In this document: piece by piece, positions 55,716 through 63,167 of the stretch | Position numbering within the stretch: position 1 is the stretch's first letter | How the letters are laid out: every line of letters begins with the position of its first letter | NCBI GenBank assembly: GCA_019420905.1 | Contig: JAHZGH010000001.1 | Span: forward strand, 186,001-250,000 | Length of the DNA stretch: 64,000 nt | Origin: Succinivibrionaceae bacterium | Lineage (GTDB): Bacteria > Pseudomonadota > Gammaproteobacteria > Enterobacterales > Succinivibrionaceae | Direction: 5' to 3' | Program-made: the position numbers and the translations under genes | The notes under the pieces: model-generated | Told to the model about the DNA's origin: nothing | The model's input: only the letters and a program-made list of their open reading frames with translations | Database searches by the model: none

Positions 55716-56294
55716 TTAAGCTAAAGTGATCTTACAGTCGTCAAGAGAGGCGATTGTAGCTAAAGATTCAACATGTATTTTTTTTGCCTTTAGTAATGCT
55801 CCTCCTTTTTGAAAGGATTTTTCTATTAAAAATCCCATTCCTATGATTTCAGCTTGAGCCTGCTTAGCTAAATTTAATATTCCTAAAGCGGCTTGTCCGT
55901 TAGCTAAGAAGTCATCAATAAATAGAATTTTATCGTCCGGAGTTAGGAATTCTTTAGAGATACAGACCTGATAGCTGGTATTTTTTGTAAACGAGAAAAC
56001 TTCGGTTACAAACATATTATCCATAGTTGATGGTTTCTTTTTTTTAGCAAAAACTACTTCTTTTCCAACGATATAACCAAGCATTACGGCAGGAGCAATG
56101 CCGCTTGCTTCAATGGTAACAATCTTATTATATGAATTTATATCAAAACGATGGTTAAATTCCTCTGCCATGGCATAAAGCAGGTGAGGATCTAGCTTGT
56201 GATTGATAAAGCTGTCAACTTTTAAAATACCGCCAGAAAGACTTTTCCCTTCTTGATTGATGCGTTCGACTAAAGGTTGAAAATTATGTACCAT
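55716..56294 (-). CDS. xpt: Xanthine phosphoribosyltransferase (Bacillus Xpt type)
   Basis: Salvages xanthine with PRPP to XMP. 192 residues, the size of the Gram-positive Xpt (about 194) rather than enterobacterial Gpt (152). [17 protein letters not shown] and the PRPP motif [15 protein letters not shown] are diagnostic. It is a single gene, on the opposite strand, inserted between yceD and rpmF, so it was probably acquired. I looked for a purine riboswitch upstream and did not find the conserved core. Confidence 0.93.
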   Translation of the reverse strand: MVHNFQPLVERINQEGKSLSGGILKVDSFINHKLDPHLLYAMAEEFNHRFDINSYNKIVTIEASGIAPAVMLGYIVGKEVVFAKKKKPSTMDNMFVTEVFSFTKNTSYQVCISKEFLTPDDKILFIDDFLANGQAALGILNLAKQAQAEIIGMGFLIEKSFQKGGALLKAKKIHVESLATIASLDDCKITLA

Positions 56295-56552
56295 GCTACT
56301 CTCTTATTACTTGGTAAATTTTAACTTTCTGTTTAAAAGATAAGGCATTAGTATACAGTTTTTATCTGCTGATGACTAAAATTTAAATCTTGGCTATTTT
56401 AATACTGAAAATGTTTTTGATTTGCATAAAATTCCTGCAAACTTGTATAAATTTGCTTTGGATTAATTTAGCTGTTGTTTGCAGATAAAGACTAGGATGT
56501 TTACTGTAAGTGTTTTTTATTATGCCAAAGTCGATTTTAGCTTAAAAAGCTC

Positions 56553-56581
56553 TTGAAGAAGATTTTCTTTGAGCGTACAAT
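56553..56581 (+). promoter_or_regulatory. Candidate sigma-70 promoter for rpmF-plsX-fab
   Basis: TTGAAG (56553-56558), exactly 17 bp, TACAAT (56576-56581). The predicted start of transcription, near 56588, leaves a leader of about 90 bases before rpmF. Confidence 0.7.
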
Positions 56582-56592
56582 ATTGCGTCTAG

Positions 56593-56616
56593 TACCACTG
56601 GTAGTGGTAATTTTTT
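56593..56616 (+). terminator. First terminator-like hairpin in the rpmF leader
   Basis: A 7-bp perfect stem (56593-56599 with 56603-56609), 3-base loop, then T6. It would form almost at the 5' end of the transcript. Confidence 0.7.
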
Positions 56617-56631
56617 GGTTAAATATAGCAA

Positions 56632-56657
56632 GCGGGGGATGTTCTCCGCAGTTTTTT
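56632..56657 (+). terminator. Second terminator-like hairpin in the rpmF leader
   Basis: GCGGGG (56632-56637) pairs with CTCCGC (56644-56649) with one G-U, 6-base loop, AG then T6. It lies 22 bases before the rpmF ATG. Confidence 0.68.
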
Positions 56658-56678
56658 AAGAAAATTTAGGAGACAGCA

Positions 56679-56873
56679 ATGGCAGTTCAACAGACTCATA
56701 AGTCCCGTTCACGCCGTGACATGCGTCGTTCCCATGATGCTTTATCAGCGATGCAGTTATCGGTTGATTCCAATTCCAAAGAAGTTCATATTCGTCACAA
56801 TATGACTCCTAACGGATACTATCGTGGTGAGAAGTTAAACCTCACCCCAGCTAAGGTTGAATCTGGTAAGTAA
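56679..56873 (+). CDS. rpmF: 50S ribosomal protein L32
   Basis: A 64-residue basic ribosomal protein. It begins [20 protein letters not shown], as in E. coli L32 (57 residues), and ends with the GYYRGEKL region plus a short extension. No zinc-binding Cys pairs, i.e. the Cys-minus gammaproteobacterial form. Strong TAGGAG ribosome-binding site. First gene of the fatty-acid operon; a hairpin follows before plsX. Confidence 0.96.
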   Translation: MAVQQTHKSRSRRDMRRSHDALSAMQLSVDSNSKEVHIRHNMTPNGYYRGEKLNLTPAKVESGK

Positions 56874-56952
56874 TCCGGCATTTTAAATTTTATCAGTCAG
56901 ATGATGATGGCATTAAATAATACCAATATTGATGACTGAGCTTTCTGGAGAT

Positions 56953-56982
56953 AGGGCGTTATGGCAAACATAACGCCCTTTT
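56953..56982 (+). terminator. Strong hairpin between rpmF and plsX
   Basis: An 11-bp perfect stem (56953-56963 with 56969-56979), GCAAA loop, then TTT. The plsX TTG start is 8 bases past it, so plsX can only be expressed by reading through. Confidence 0.82.
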
Positions 56983-56993
56983 CAGTACCTTGA
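56961..56993 (+). CDS. Putative ten-codon leader ORF coupled to plsX
   Basis: ATG at 56961 encodes MANITPFSVP and ends at TGA 56991-56993. The TGA overlaps the plsX start codon TTG (56990-56992). A GGAG (56947-56950) lies 10 bases upstream of the ATG, whereas plsX itself has no visible ribosome-binding site. The ATG is in the left arm of the rpmF-plsX hairpin, so ribosomes starting here would disrupt it. Whether it is translated is inference. Confidence 0.45.
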   Translation: MANITPFSVP

Positions 56994-57961
56994 AAGAAAA
57001 TTCTATTACTATAGCTCTTGATGGTACCGGTGGCGATAACCATAGTACGCAAAATATAGTTGGTGCTGTGCGTTTTGCTCTGGCTATGAATCCGTCAATC
57101 CATATGATTGTCTTTGGTTCAGAGGAATTGCAGCATGATTTGGAGCGATCAGGTATCAATCAAAAAAGCTATACCTTCCGTTTAGCTCCGCAGTCTATTC
57201 CTCAGGACGAATCTCCTAGGCAGGTTTTAAGTGGTTACCCACAGGCTGCTATGCGTCAGGCCATCTTATGCGTAAAGAATGGCGAAGCTGATGCTGTAGT
57301 ATCAGGAGGCGGTACTGGGCCTTTAGTGGCTCTGTCTCGTCATATTTTAGGCACAATTGGCTCTATGCGTCCTGCTTTAGCAGCTAAAATTCCGGCAGGC
57401 ATGGGAAAATTTTCCATTATGCTTGATCTTGGGGCTAATGCTAGCTGCAAAATTGAAGATATGCATGATTTTGCGATCTTAGGCAGTATTTATGCAAAGC
57501 TTGCACTGCACTGTGATAATCCTAAAGTAGCTATTTTAAATGTTGGAGTGGAGCCTAATAAAGGCCCGTCTAAGATTAGAGCTCTACGGGATGTTTTAGC
57601 TGCAGATTGCAATTTGCATTTTCAAGGATACGTTGAAGCTAACAGTCTATTTTTAGGAAAAGCTGATGTTATCGTTACAGATGGCTTTACTGGCAATGTT
57701 GCGCTGAAGGCCGCTGAAGGAGTAGCAAGTATTTTCACGCATTCTCCTGGATTTAAGCGCTATTTGGCAAAAATGGCATGGCCTGATTGGCTGTTGCCGT
57801 GGCAATACAACGGCTCTCCATTACTAGGTGTTAATGGAATCGTTATAAAAAGTCATGCAAGTGCAGGAGACGAGGCTTTAGCCGTTGCCATGGTTGAGGC
57901 AGCTAATGCAGTAAAGGTTGATTTAGCTTTGCAAATGACATCTTTTCTCTTAAAACGCTAA
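56990..57961 (+). CDS. plsX: Phosphate acyltransferase PlsX
   Basis: Converts acyl-ACP to acyl-phosphate, the first step of the PlsX/PlsY phospholipid route. 323 residues. IALDGTGGDNHS is the N-terminal motif (usually ALDxMGGD, here with Gly-Thr), SGGGTGPLVALSRHILGTI and GANASCKIEDMHDFAILG are conserved. The C-terminus ends normally. The start is TTG at 56990; the next ATG would delete the conserved first strand, so TTG is required. No ribosome-binding site is visible before it. Confidence 0.93.
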   Translation: MKENSITIALDGTGGDNHSTQNIVGAVRFALAMNPSIHMIVFGSEELQHDLERSGINQKSYTFRLAPQSIPQDESPRQVLSGYPQAAMRQAILCVKNGEADAVVSGGGTGPLVALSRHILGTIGSMRPALAAKIPAGMGKFSIMLDLGANASCKIEDMHDFAILGSIYAKLALHCDNPKVAILNVGVEPNKGPSKIRALRDVLAADCNLHFQGYVEANSLFLGKADVIVTDGFTGNVALKAAEGVASIFTHSPGFKRYLAKMAWPDWLLPWQYNGSPLLGVNGIVIKSHASAGDEALAVAMVEAANAVKVDLALQMTSFLLKR

Positions 57962-58043
57962 ATAAGATCTATCTAATATATTAAAGCGGTTTATTTTTGT
58001 TAAAATAAAGTATTGTGTCAGACTAGGTAATTGGGGATTTTCT

Positions 58044-58997
58044 TTGTTTACTAAAATTCTTGGAACCGGCGGCTATCTGCCGCAACAGGTGCGTACTAAT
58101 GCTGATTTGGAACGTATGGTCGATACTTCCGATGCATGGATTATGGAGCGTACCGGCATCAAAGAAAGACGAATTGCAGCAGCCAATGAAACCGTCGCTT
58201 CTATGGGGGCAATTGCCGCTAAAAGAGCCATTGAGGCTGCCGGCATTGAGAGCTCAGAAATCGACCTTGTTATCTGTGCGACTACAACAGCCGAAAAAGC
58301 ATTTCCTTCATCAGCTGTTGAAATTGCAGGTATGCTTGGTATTAATGGAGTGGCTGCCTTTGATTTAGCAGCAGCGTGTGCTGGTTTTAGCTACGGCTAT
58401 TGTTTAGCTCATTCAATGATCATGTCAGGCCAAGCTAAAAAGGTTTTAATTATAGGCTCTGATATGATGTCTAGAGCCTGCGACCCTAAGGATAGATCTA
58501 CCATCATTCTCTTTGGCGATGGAGCTGGTGCTATGGTTTTAGGCTCTTCCGATACTGCAGGAACTTTAGCCGTCCATATGTCAGCTGAACCTCAGTTTGG
58601 GCCTTTATTATCATTAAAGAATCCTCCTCGCGGCTGTAATAGCAACGACTGCTACTTATTTATGAAGGGCAATGATGTTTTCAAGCATGCAGTTGTTTCA
58701 TTAGCAAAATTAGTCACAAAGACTTTAGAACTTGCCAATCTTAAGGAAGAGGAGTTAGATTTCTTAGTTCCGCATCAGGCGAATTTGCGCATTATCACAG
58801 CTACAGCTAAAAAATTACATTTAGATATGTCGCAGGTAATTGTAACCTTAGATAAACAGGGCAATACGTCTTCAGCTTCTGTAATCTTAGCCTTAGATGA
58901 AGGCATTCGCTCAGGACGCATTAAGCGCGGTAATAATCTGCTGTTAGAGTCATTTGGCGGCGGCTTTACCTGGGCTTCTGCTTTAGTTCGCTATTAA
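58044..58997 (+). CDS. fabH: 3-oxoacyl-[ACP] synthase III
   Basis: Condenses acetyl-CoA with malonyl-ACP to start fatty-acid synthesis. 317 residues, identical in length to E. coli FabH. Catalytic Cys in DLAAACAGFSYG, His in LVPHQANLRI, Asn in QGNTSSASVI. The start is TTG at 58044 behind TTGGGGAT; the next ATG is far inside, and the N-terminal ILGTGGYLP strand requires the TTG. Follows plsX by 82 bases. Confidence 0.97.
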   Translation: MFTKILGTGGYLPQQVRTNADLERMVDTSDAWIMERTGIKERRIAAANETVASMGAIAAKRAIEAAGIESSEIDLVICATTTAEKAFPSSAVEIAGMLGINGVAAFDLAAACAGFSYGYCLAHSMIMSGQAKKVLIIGSDMMSRACDPKDRSTIILFGDGAGAMVLGSSDTAGTLAVHMSAEPQFGPLLSLKNPPRGCNSNDCYLFMKGNDVFKHAVVSLAKLVTKTLELANLKEEELDFLVPHQANLRIITATAKKLHLDMSQVIVTLDKQGNTSSASVILALDEGIRSGRIKRGNNLLLESFGGGFTWASALVRY

Positions 58998-59013
58998 GAC
59001 GATTTTTATAACT

Positions 59014-59037
59014 AAAAGCGCTCCGGCGCTTTTTTTA
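59014..59037 (+). terminator. Terminator-like hairpin between fabH and fabD
   Basis: AAAAGCGC (59014-59021) and GCGCTTTT (59026-59033) with a 4-base loop, T7 in total, then AAGGAG of fabD. Likely partial termination inside the operon. Confidence 0.7.
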
Positions 59038-59047
59038 AGGAGTAATC

Positions 59048-59980
59048 ATGAAAAAATATGCAGCCGTATTTCCAGGACAAGGATCTCAGTCAGTTGGGAT
59101 GTTTAAGGACTTTATGGATGATCCTATTGTTGCAAAGACCTATGCTGAGGCCTCTGAAGCTTTAGGATATGATATGAAGGACGTAACCTTGAATGGACCT
59201 GAAAGCGAATTAAATCGTACCGAGGTTACTCAGCCTGCTATTTTAACAGCTTCAATTGCTGCTTTTAGAGCTCTAACAGAGAAATGCGGGGCTCCCTGCG
59301 CTGTTGCAGGCCATAGTTTAGGAGAATATTCAGCTTTGGTTGCAGCAGGAGTTTTGAATTTTGCTGATGCTTTGCGCTTAGTTCGTTTACGCGGTCAAGC
59401 TATGCAGGAGGCTGTACCGGTAGGTAAGGGGGCTATGGCGGCAGTATTAGGCATAGACGATGAAGTTATAGTTGAAGTTTGTAAGCAGGTTTCTGTTGAA
59501 GGGGATGAGGTTTGGGCTGCTAATTTCAATACCCCAGGTCAGGTTGTAATTTCAGGCAGCAAGGATGCCTGTGACAGAGCTTGTGCTGAGTTTACAGCAA
59601 GAGGAGCTCGTCGTGTGGTCCCGCTGGCCGTTTCAGCTCCTTCTCACTGCCCGCTTATGCAAAGTGCTGCAGATAAGCTAAAAGAAGCTTTAGATAAATT
59701 AGATTTAAAGGACGCAGCTATTCCTGTTTATGTAAATTCTGAAGCTAAGCCATATACATTAGCTGCTGATTTAAAGAAAGCCTTAATTGCTCAGTTGACA
59801 GGTCCGGTACGCTGGGTTGAGACTGTACAAAATCTTAAGGCTGACGGCATTGAGGTTTTAGTTGAGGTTGGTCCTAATAAGGTTTTATGCGGCTTAAACC
59901 GTCGTATTGATAAGACTTTAGGTTCAGCTAATGTCTGCAATGCTGAAACCTTAGAGAAAACTTTGGCTGCATTAGCATAA
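59048..59980 (+). CDS. fabD: Malonyl-CoA:ACP transacylase
   Basis: Loads malonyl groups on ACP. 310 residues (E. coli 309). FPGQGSQSVGM at the N-terminus, active-site Ser in AGHSLGEYSALVAAG, the conserved Arg in LVRLRGQAMQEA and the His in SAPSHCPLM complete the site. Strong AAGGAG ribosome-binding site. fabG follows by 14 bases. Confidence 0.98.
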   Translation: MKKYAAVFPGQGSQSVGMFKDFMDDPIVAKTYAEASEALGYDMKDVTLNGPESELNRTEVTQPAILTASIAAFRALTEKCGAPCAVAGHSLGEYSALVAAGVLNFADALRLVRLRGQAMQEAVPVGKGAMAAVLGIDDEVIVEVCKQVSVEGDEVWAANFNTPGQVVISGSKDACDRACAEFTARGARRVVPLAVSAPSHCPLMQSAADKLKEALDKLDLKDAAIPVYVNSEAKPYTLAADLKKALIAQLTGPVRWVETVQNLKADGIEVLVEVGPNKVLCGLNRRIDKTLGSANVCNAETLEKTLAALA

Positions 59981-59994
59981 TTTCAGGAGATAGC

Positions 59995-60741
59995 ATGTTT
60001 TCATTAGATTTTACTGGTAAGAGTGTGGTTGTAACTGGTGCCTCTCGTGGTATCGGTAAAGCTATTGCTTTAGCTTTTGCAGAGTTAGGAGCAAAGGTTT
60101 ATGGCAGCGCTACTACGGAAAAGGGAGCCTTGGCAATTACAGAGAGCTTAAACGGCAAAGGCGAGGGGTTTGTTATGAATGGCCTCGATAATGATTCTGT
60201 TGATGCGGCTGTAGCCTTGATTTTGGAGAAGAACGGCGGCGTACCTGACATTTTAGTTAATAATGCAGGAATTACTCGTGACGGCTTATTTATGCGCATG
60301 AAGGATCAGGATTGGAACGATGTTTTACAGTGCAATTTATTTGCTGCTGTGCGTCTTTCAAAAGCGTTTGTCAGTTTAATGATGAAAAAGCGCAACGGCC
60401 GTATTATTAATATCTCCTCTATTGTTGGAGAGACTGGTAATGCCGGTCAGTGCAATTATGCGGCTGCAAAGGCCGGTTTAATCGGTTTTAGCAAGTCCTT
60501 GGCAAAAGAAGTTGCTTCTCGCGGTATTACTGTAAACTGCATTTGTCCTGGTTTTGTAGCAACGGAGATGACAGAAGCGTTATCTGAAGAGCAATTAAAG
60601 TCTTGGTTAGCTTCTATTCCGGCAAAGCGTGCCGCAACTGTAAATGACATTGCAGGTGCCGCTGTATTCTTAGCTTCTGATTTAGCTTGCTATATTACAG
60701 GTACTTGTTTAGATGTAAACGGCGGAATGTATTGTGACTAA
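59995..60741 (+). CDS. fabG: 3-oxoacyl-[ACP] reductase
   Basis: NADPH-dependent SDR reducing 3-ketoacyl-ACP. 248 residues (E. coli 244). Cofactor loop VTGASRGIGKAIAL, NNAGITRDGLFMRM, catalytic Ser/Tyr/Lys in NISSIVGETGNAGQ and CNYAAAKAGLIGFSK. Operon position between fabD and acpP separates it from the SDR at 11644. CAGGAG ribosome-binding site. Confidence 0.98.
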   Translation: MFSLDFTGKSVVVTGASRGIGKAIALAFAELGAKVYGSATTEKGALAITESLNGKGEGFVMNGLDNDSVDAAVALILEKNGGVPDILVNNAGITRDGLFMRMKDQDWNDVLQCNLFAAVRLSKAFVSLMMKKRNGRIINISSIVGETGNAGQCNYAAAKAGLIGFSKSLAKEVASRGITVNCICPGFVATEMTEALSEEQLKSWLASIPAKRAATVNDIAGAAVFLASDLACYITGTCLDVNGGMYCD

Positions 60742-60937
60742 CTAATAGTCATTATTTGGAGCTAGCTCGCAATTATTTAGATTTGATTGTTTTTTTGAGC
60801 TATTTTTTGCTTGTGATCTATTAAATTCTTGAGAAAGTATATATAATAGTCAGTAGATTTTTTTGGTGCCTGGCCTAATGTCAGGTCTTAAATAAACATA
60901 GGACAGTAACTGCAAGGCAGTCTGATCAAGGAAACAA
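60742..60937 (+). promoter_or_regulatory. acpP leader region with promoter candidate
   Basis: A TATAAT hexamer lies at about 60841-60846 with no good -35, followed by a small hairpin (CCTGGC/GTCAGG, about 60869-60887). acpP is usually more strongly expressed than its neighbours and often has its own promoter, which would fit here. Confidence 0.4.
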
Positions 60938-61183
60938 ATGAGCAACAGCAATATTGAAGAAAGCGTAAAGAAAATTATTGTCGAACAGTTAGGCGTAAAG
61001 CCTGAGGACGTTGTACCTGAGGCATCTTTCGTCGATGATCTCGGTGCTGATTCTCTCGATACCGTTGAGCTGGTAATGGCTCTTGAGGAAGGTTTCGAAA
61101 CCGAAATCCCTGATGAGGAAGCCGAGAAGATCAACACTGTTCAGGCTGCTATTGATTACATCAAGGCTCACCAGGGCAAGTAA
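60938..61183 (+). CDS. acpP: Acyl carrier protein
   Basis: 81-residue acidic four-helix carrier. The phosphopantetheine-attachment Ser is in [17 protein letters not shown]. Nearly the E. coli length (78). AAGGAA ribosome-binding site. Sits between fabG and fabF as in E. coli. Confidence 0.98.
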   Translation: MSNSNIEESVKKIIVEQLGVKPEDVVPEASFVDDLGADSLDTVELVMALEEGFETEIPDEEAEKINTVQAAIDYIKAHQGK

Positions 61184-61210
61184 TCTTTTAGAAGTTCGTT
61201 TATAATATTG

Positions 61211-61233
61211 AGGCGGGAAAATCCCGCCTTAAA
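61211..61233 (+). terminator. GC-rich hairpin between acpP and fabF
   Basis: An 8-bp perfect stem (61211-61218 with 61222-61229) with a 3-base loop, but only a weak T-tract after it. It may stabilise the acpP message or partly terminate. Confidence 0.55.
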
Positions 61234-61349
61234 TATTTAAAAGCCTGTATATTGTGCAAAATATATAATTGTAAGTTTTTAGATAAAAACTTATTTTTAA
61301 AGCGTATTATTAACGCTTAACAGAATTTATGGAGACCATAAAGGTGCAT

Positions 61350-62591
61350 ATGCGTAGGGTTGTTGTGACTGGCATGGGCATGATTAGCCCTGTAGGCGGT
61401 ACACTCGAAGAATCATGGAAAAACTTGATTGCAGGAAAAAGCGGTATTAGCAAGATTGAGCATTTTGATACTACTGATTTTCCTGTCAAGATTGCCGGTT
61501 TAGTAAAGAATTTTGATGCTGAGCAGTGGGGCATTTCTAGTAAAGATCAGCGCAAGATGGACGTATTTATTCAGTACGGCATCGCTGCAGGATTAATGGC
61601 ACTGAATGATAGCGGTCTTGAAATTACTCCTGAGAATGCAGATCGTATCGGCACTATGATTGGTTCTGGTATCGGTGGTTTAACCTTAATTGAAAAGAAT
61701 ATTAATGGTTTAGCAGCTCGCGGTCCGCGTGGCATCAGCCCATTCTTTGTGCCATCTACTATCATCAATATGGTTTCAGGTCAGCTCTCTATCATGAAGG
61801 GCTTGCGTGGTCCTAACCTTTCTATGGTAACAGCTTGTGCAACTGGTACTCATGCTATTGGTATGTCAGCACGTTTGATAGCTTATGGTGATGCTGATGT
61901 AATGGTTTGCGGCGGTGCTGAGAAGGCTTCTACTCCTATGGGCATCGGCGGTTTTGGTTGCATGAAGGCTTTATCCCATCGTAATGATGATCCTGAGCAT
62001 GCTTCTCGTCCTTGGGATCGTGATCGTGATGGTTTCGTATTAGGTGATGGTGCAGGCGTATTAGTTCTTGAAGAATATGAGCATGCTAAGGCTCGTGGTG
62101 CCCGCATTTATGCTGAACTTTGCGGTTTTGGCATGTCTGGAGATGCTTACCATATGACAGCAACTCCTGAAAATGGCGAAGGTGCAGTTCGTTCTATCAT
62201 GTGTGCCTTGAATGACGCTGGAATTAAGCCGTGTCAGGTAAATTATGTTAATGCTCATGGAACTTCTACAGGTGTAGGTGATCTTTCAGAGCTACGTGCT
62301 GCTAAGACTGTTTTTGGTGATGCTCCTAAGAATACCTGCATGAGCTCCACTAAGTCCATGACGGGACACCTTTTGGGCGCTGCTGGTGCTATTGAAGCAA
62401 TCATTACCGTTATGTCTGTTGTTGATCAGATTTGTCCGCCAACCATTAACCTCGTCAATCCTGAGGAAGAGGTTGGAGATTTCAATTTGGTCCCTAATGT
62501 GGCCCAAAAGCATGACATTGAGTATGCCTTATCTAATAACTTTGGCTTTGGCGGTACTAATGGTTCCTTGCTGTTTAAGCGCATGGATTAA
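61350..62591 (+). CDS. fabF: 3-oxoacyl-[ACP] synthase II
   Basis: Elongation condensing enzyme. The start at ATG 61350 gives 413 residues, exactly as in E. coli, and [10 protein letters not shown] at the N-terminus, 5 bases behind AAGG; the ATG at 61329 has no ribosome-binding site. Catalytic Cys in [12 protein letters not shown], His in [11 protein letters not shown] and [13 protein letters not shown]. End of the fab operon. Confidence 0.97.
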   Translation: MRRVVVTGMGMISPVGGTLEESWKNLIAGKSGISKIEHFDTTDFPVKIAGLVKNFDAEQWGISSKDQRKMDVFIQYGIAAGLMALNDSGLEITPENADRIGTMIGSGIGGLTLIEKNINGLAARGPRGISPFFVPSTIINMVSGQLSIMKGLRGPNLSMVTACATGTHAIGMSARLIAYGDADVMVCGGAEKASTPMGIGGFGCMKALSHRNDDPEHASRPWDRDRDGFVLGDGAGVLVLEEYEHAKARGARIYAELCGFGMSGDAYHMTATPENGEGAVRSIMCALNDAGIKPCQVNYVNAHGTSTGVGDLSELRAAKTVFGDAPKNTCMSSTKSMTGHLLGAAGAIEAIITVMSVVDQICPPTINLVNPEEEVGDFNLVPNVAQKHDIEYALSNNFGFGGTNGSLLFKRMD

Positions 62592-62596
62592 AATTT

Positions 62597-63109
62597 CTAG
62601 TTAAATATAAATATAGGGTAGAGCTTTGAAAGGATCTGCCCTTTTTTTATTACTCCAAAATAACGGCTGTCAAAAGAATTTTCTTTATTATTCATAACTA
62701 AAAATTCGTTTTGCGTTAAGGTTGCAGCCTTAAGCTCTCCAGTCAGAGCATTTCCTAAAAGATCTTGTTTTAAAATTTTAGAGTTTTCTATATAACGGTT
62801 ATTTACATAAACTTCGGCTTTTTTTATGGAGATAGTATCTCCTTCAAGAGCCTGCACGTATTTTCCTAAAGGAGCACTTTTTTGAGGACAGGAGCCATGG
62901 GCAATATAGTGTCTTTTTTTTGCTAAGCTGGCATGATGATTGTCAAGGCAGATCAATATCAGATCTCCTCTTTGAGGATTATCTACAGGGATACTTAGGT
63001 ATATTCCATAAGGGAGGGAACTGCTTATGTTTATGTAAATAAATCCCAGGAGTTTATTTGAAAAACCCAGGATTAGAAAAAATATAGCCGCTGATAAGAG
63101 AGTTTTCAT
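62597..63109 (-). CDS. TraF-like S26 signal peptidase family protein
   Basis: A 170-residue protein with an N-terminal membrane helix (about 4-26) and a periplasmic S26 peptidase domain. Nucleophile Ser is in SSSLPYGIYLSIP; general-base Lys is in APLGKYVQALEGDTISI; DSRYFGVI is the conserved C-terminal box. This is the TraF/S26C type that matures conjugative pilins, shorter than LepB. No conjugation genes are near, so the substrate is unknown. Convergent with fabF; stops are 5 bases apart. Confidence 0.83.
   Translation of the reverse strand: MKTLLSAAIFFLILGFSNKLLGFIYINISSSLPYGIYLSIPVDNPQRGDLILICLDNHHASLAKKRHYIAHGSCPQKSAPLGKYVQALEGDTISIKKAEVYVNNRYIENSKILKQDLLGNALTGELKAATLTQNEFLVMNNKENSFDSRYFGVIKKGQILSKLYPIFIFN
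62615..62648 (+). terminator. Terminator of the fab operon inside the convergent peptidase gene
   Basis: AGGGTAGA (62615-62622) and TCTGCCCT (62635-62642), one G-U, 12-base loop, T7 run. It lies within the last codons of the minus-strand S26 gene. Confidence 0.8.
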
Positions 63110-63167
63110 AATTGCTATTGTTGCAGAATTTGAAAGCTCTCTTTTAGCATTACAAGCATTAAATGCG

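Larger units (their letters stand above)
56295..56678. other. Divergent xpt-rpmF intergenic region
   Basis: Contains, reading toward rpmF, a promoter (56553-56581) and two terminator-like hairpins. A second plus-strand promoter-like pair (TTGCAT, 18 bp, TATAAA) lies around 56420-56450. Toward xpt, a TATACT -10-like hexamer is near 56350. No gene recognised. Confidence 0.6.

Noticed and set aside
56295..56678. Purine riboswitch upstream of xpt
   Set aside because: The conserved purine-aptamer core and paired loops were not found on the minus strand leader.
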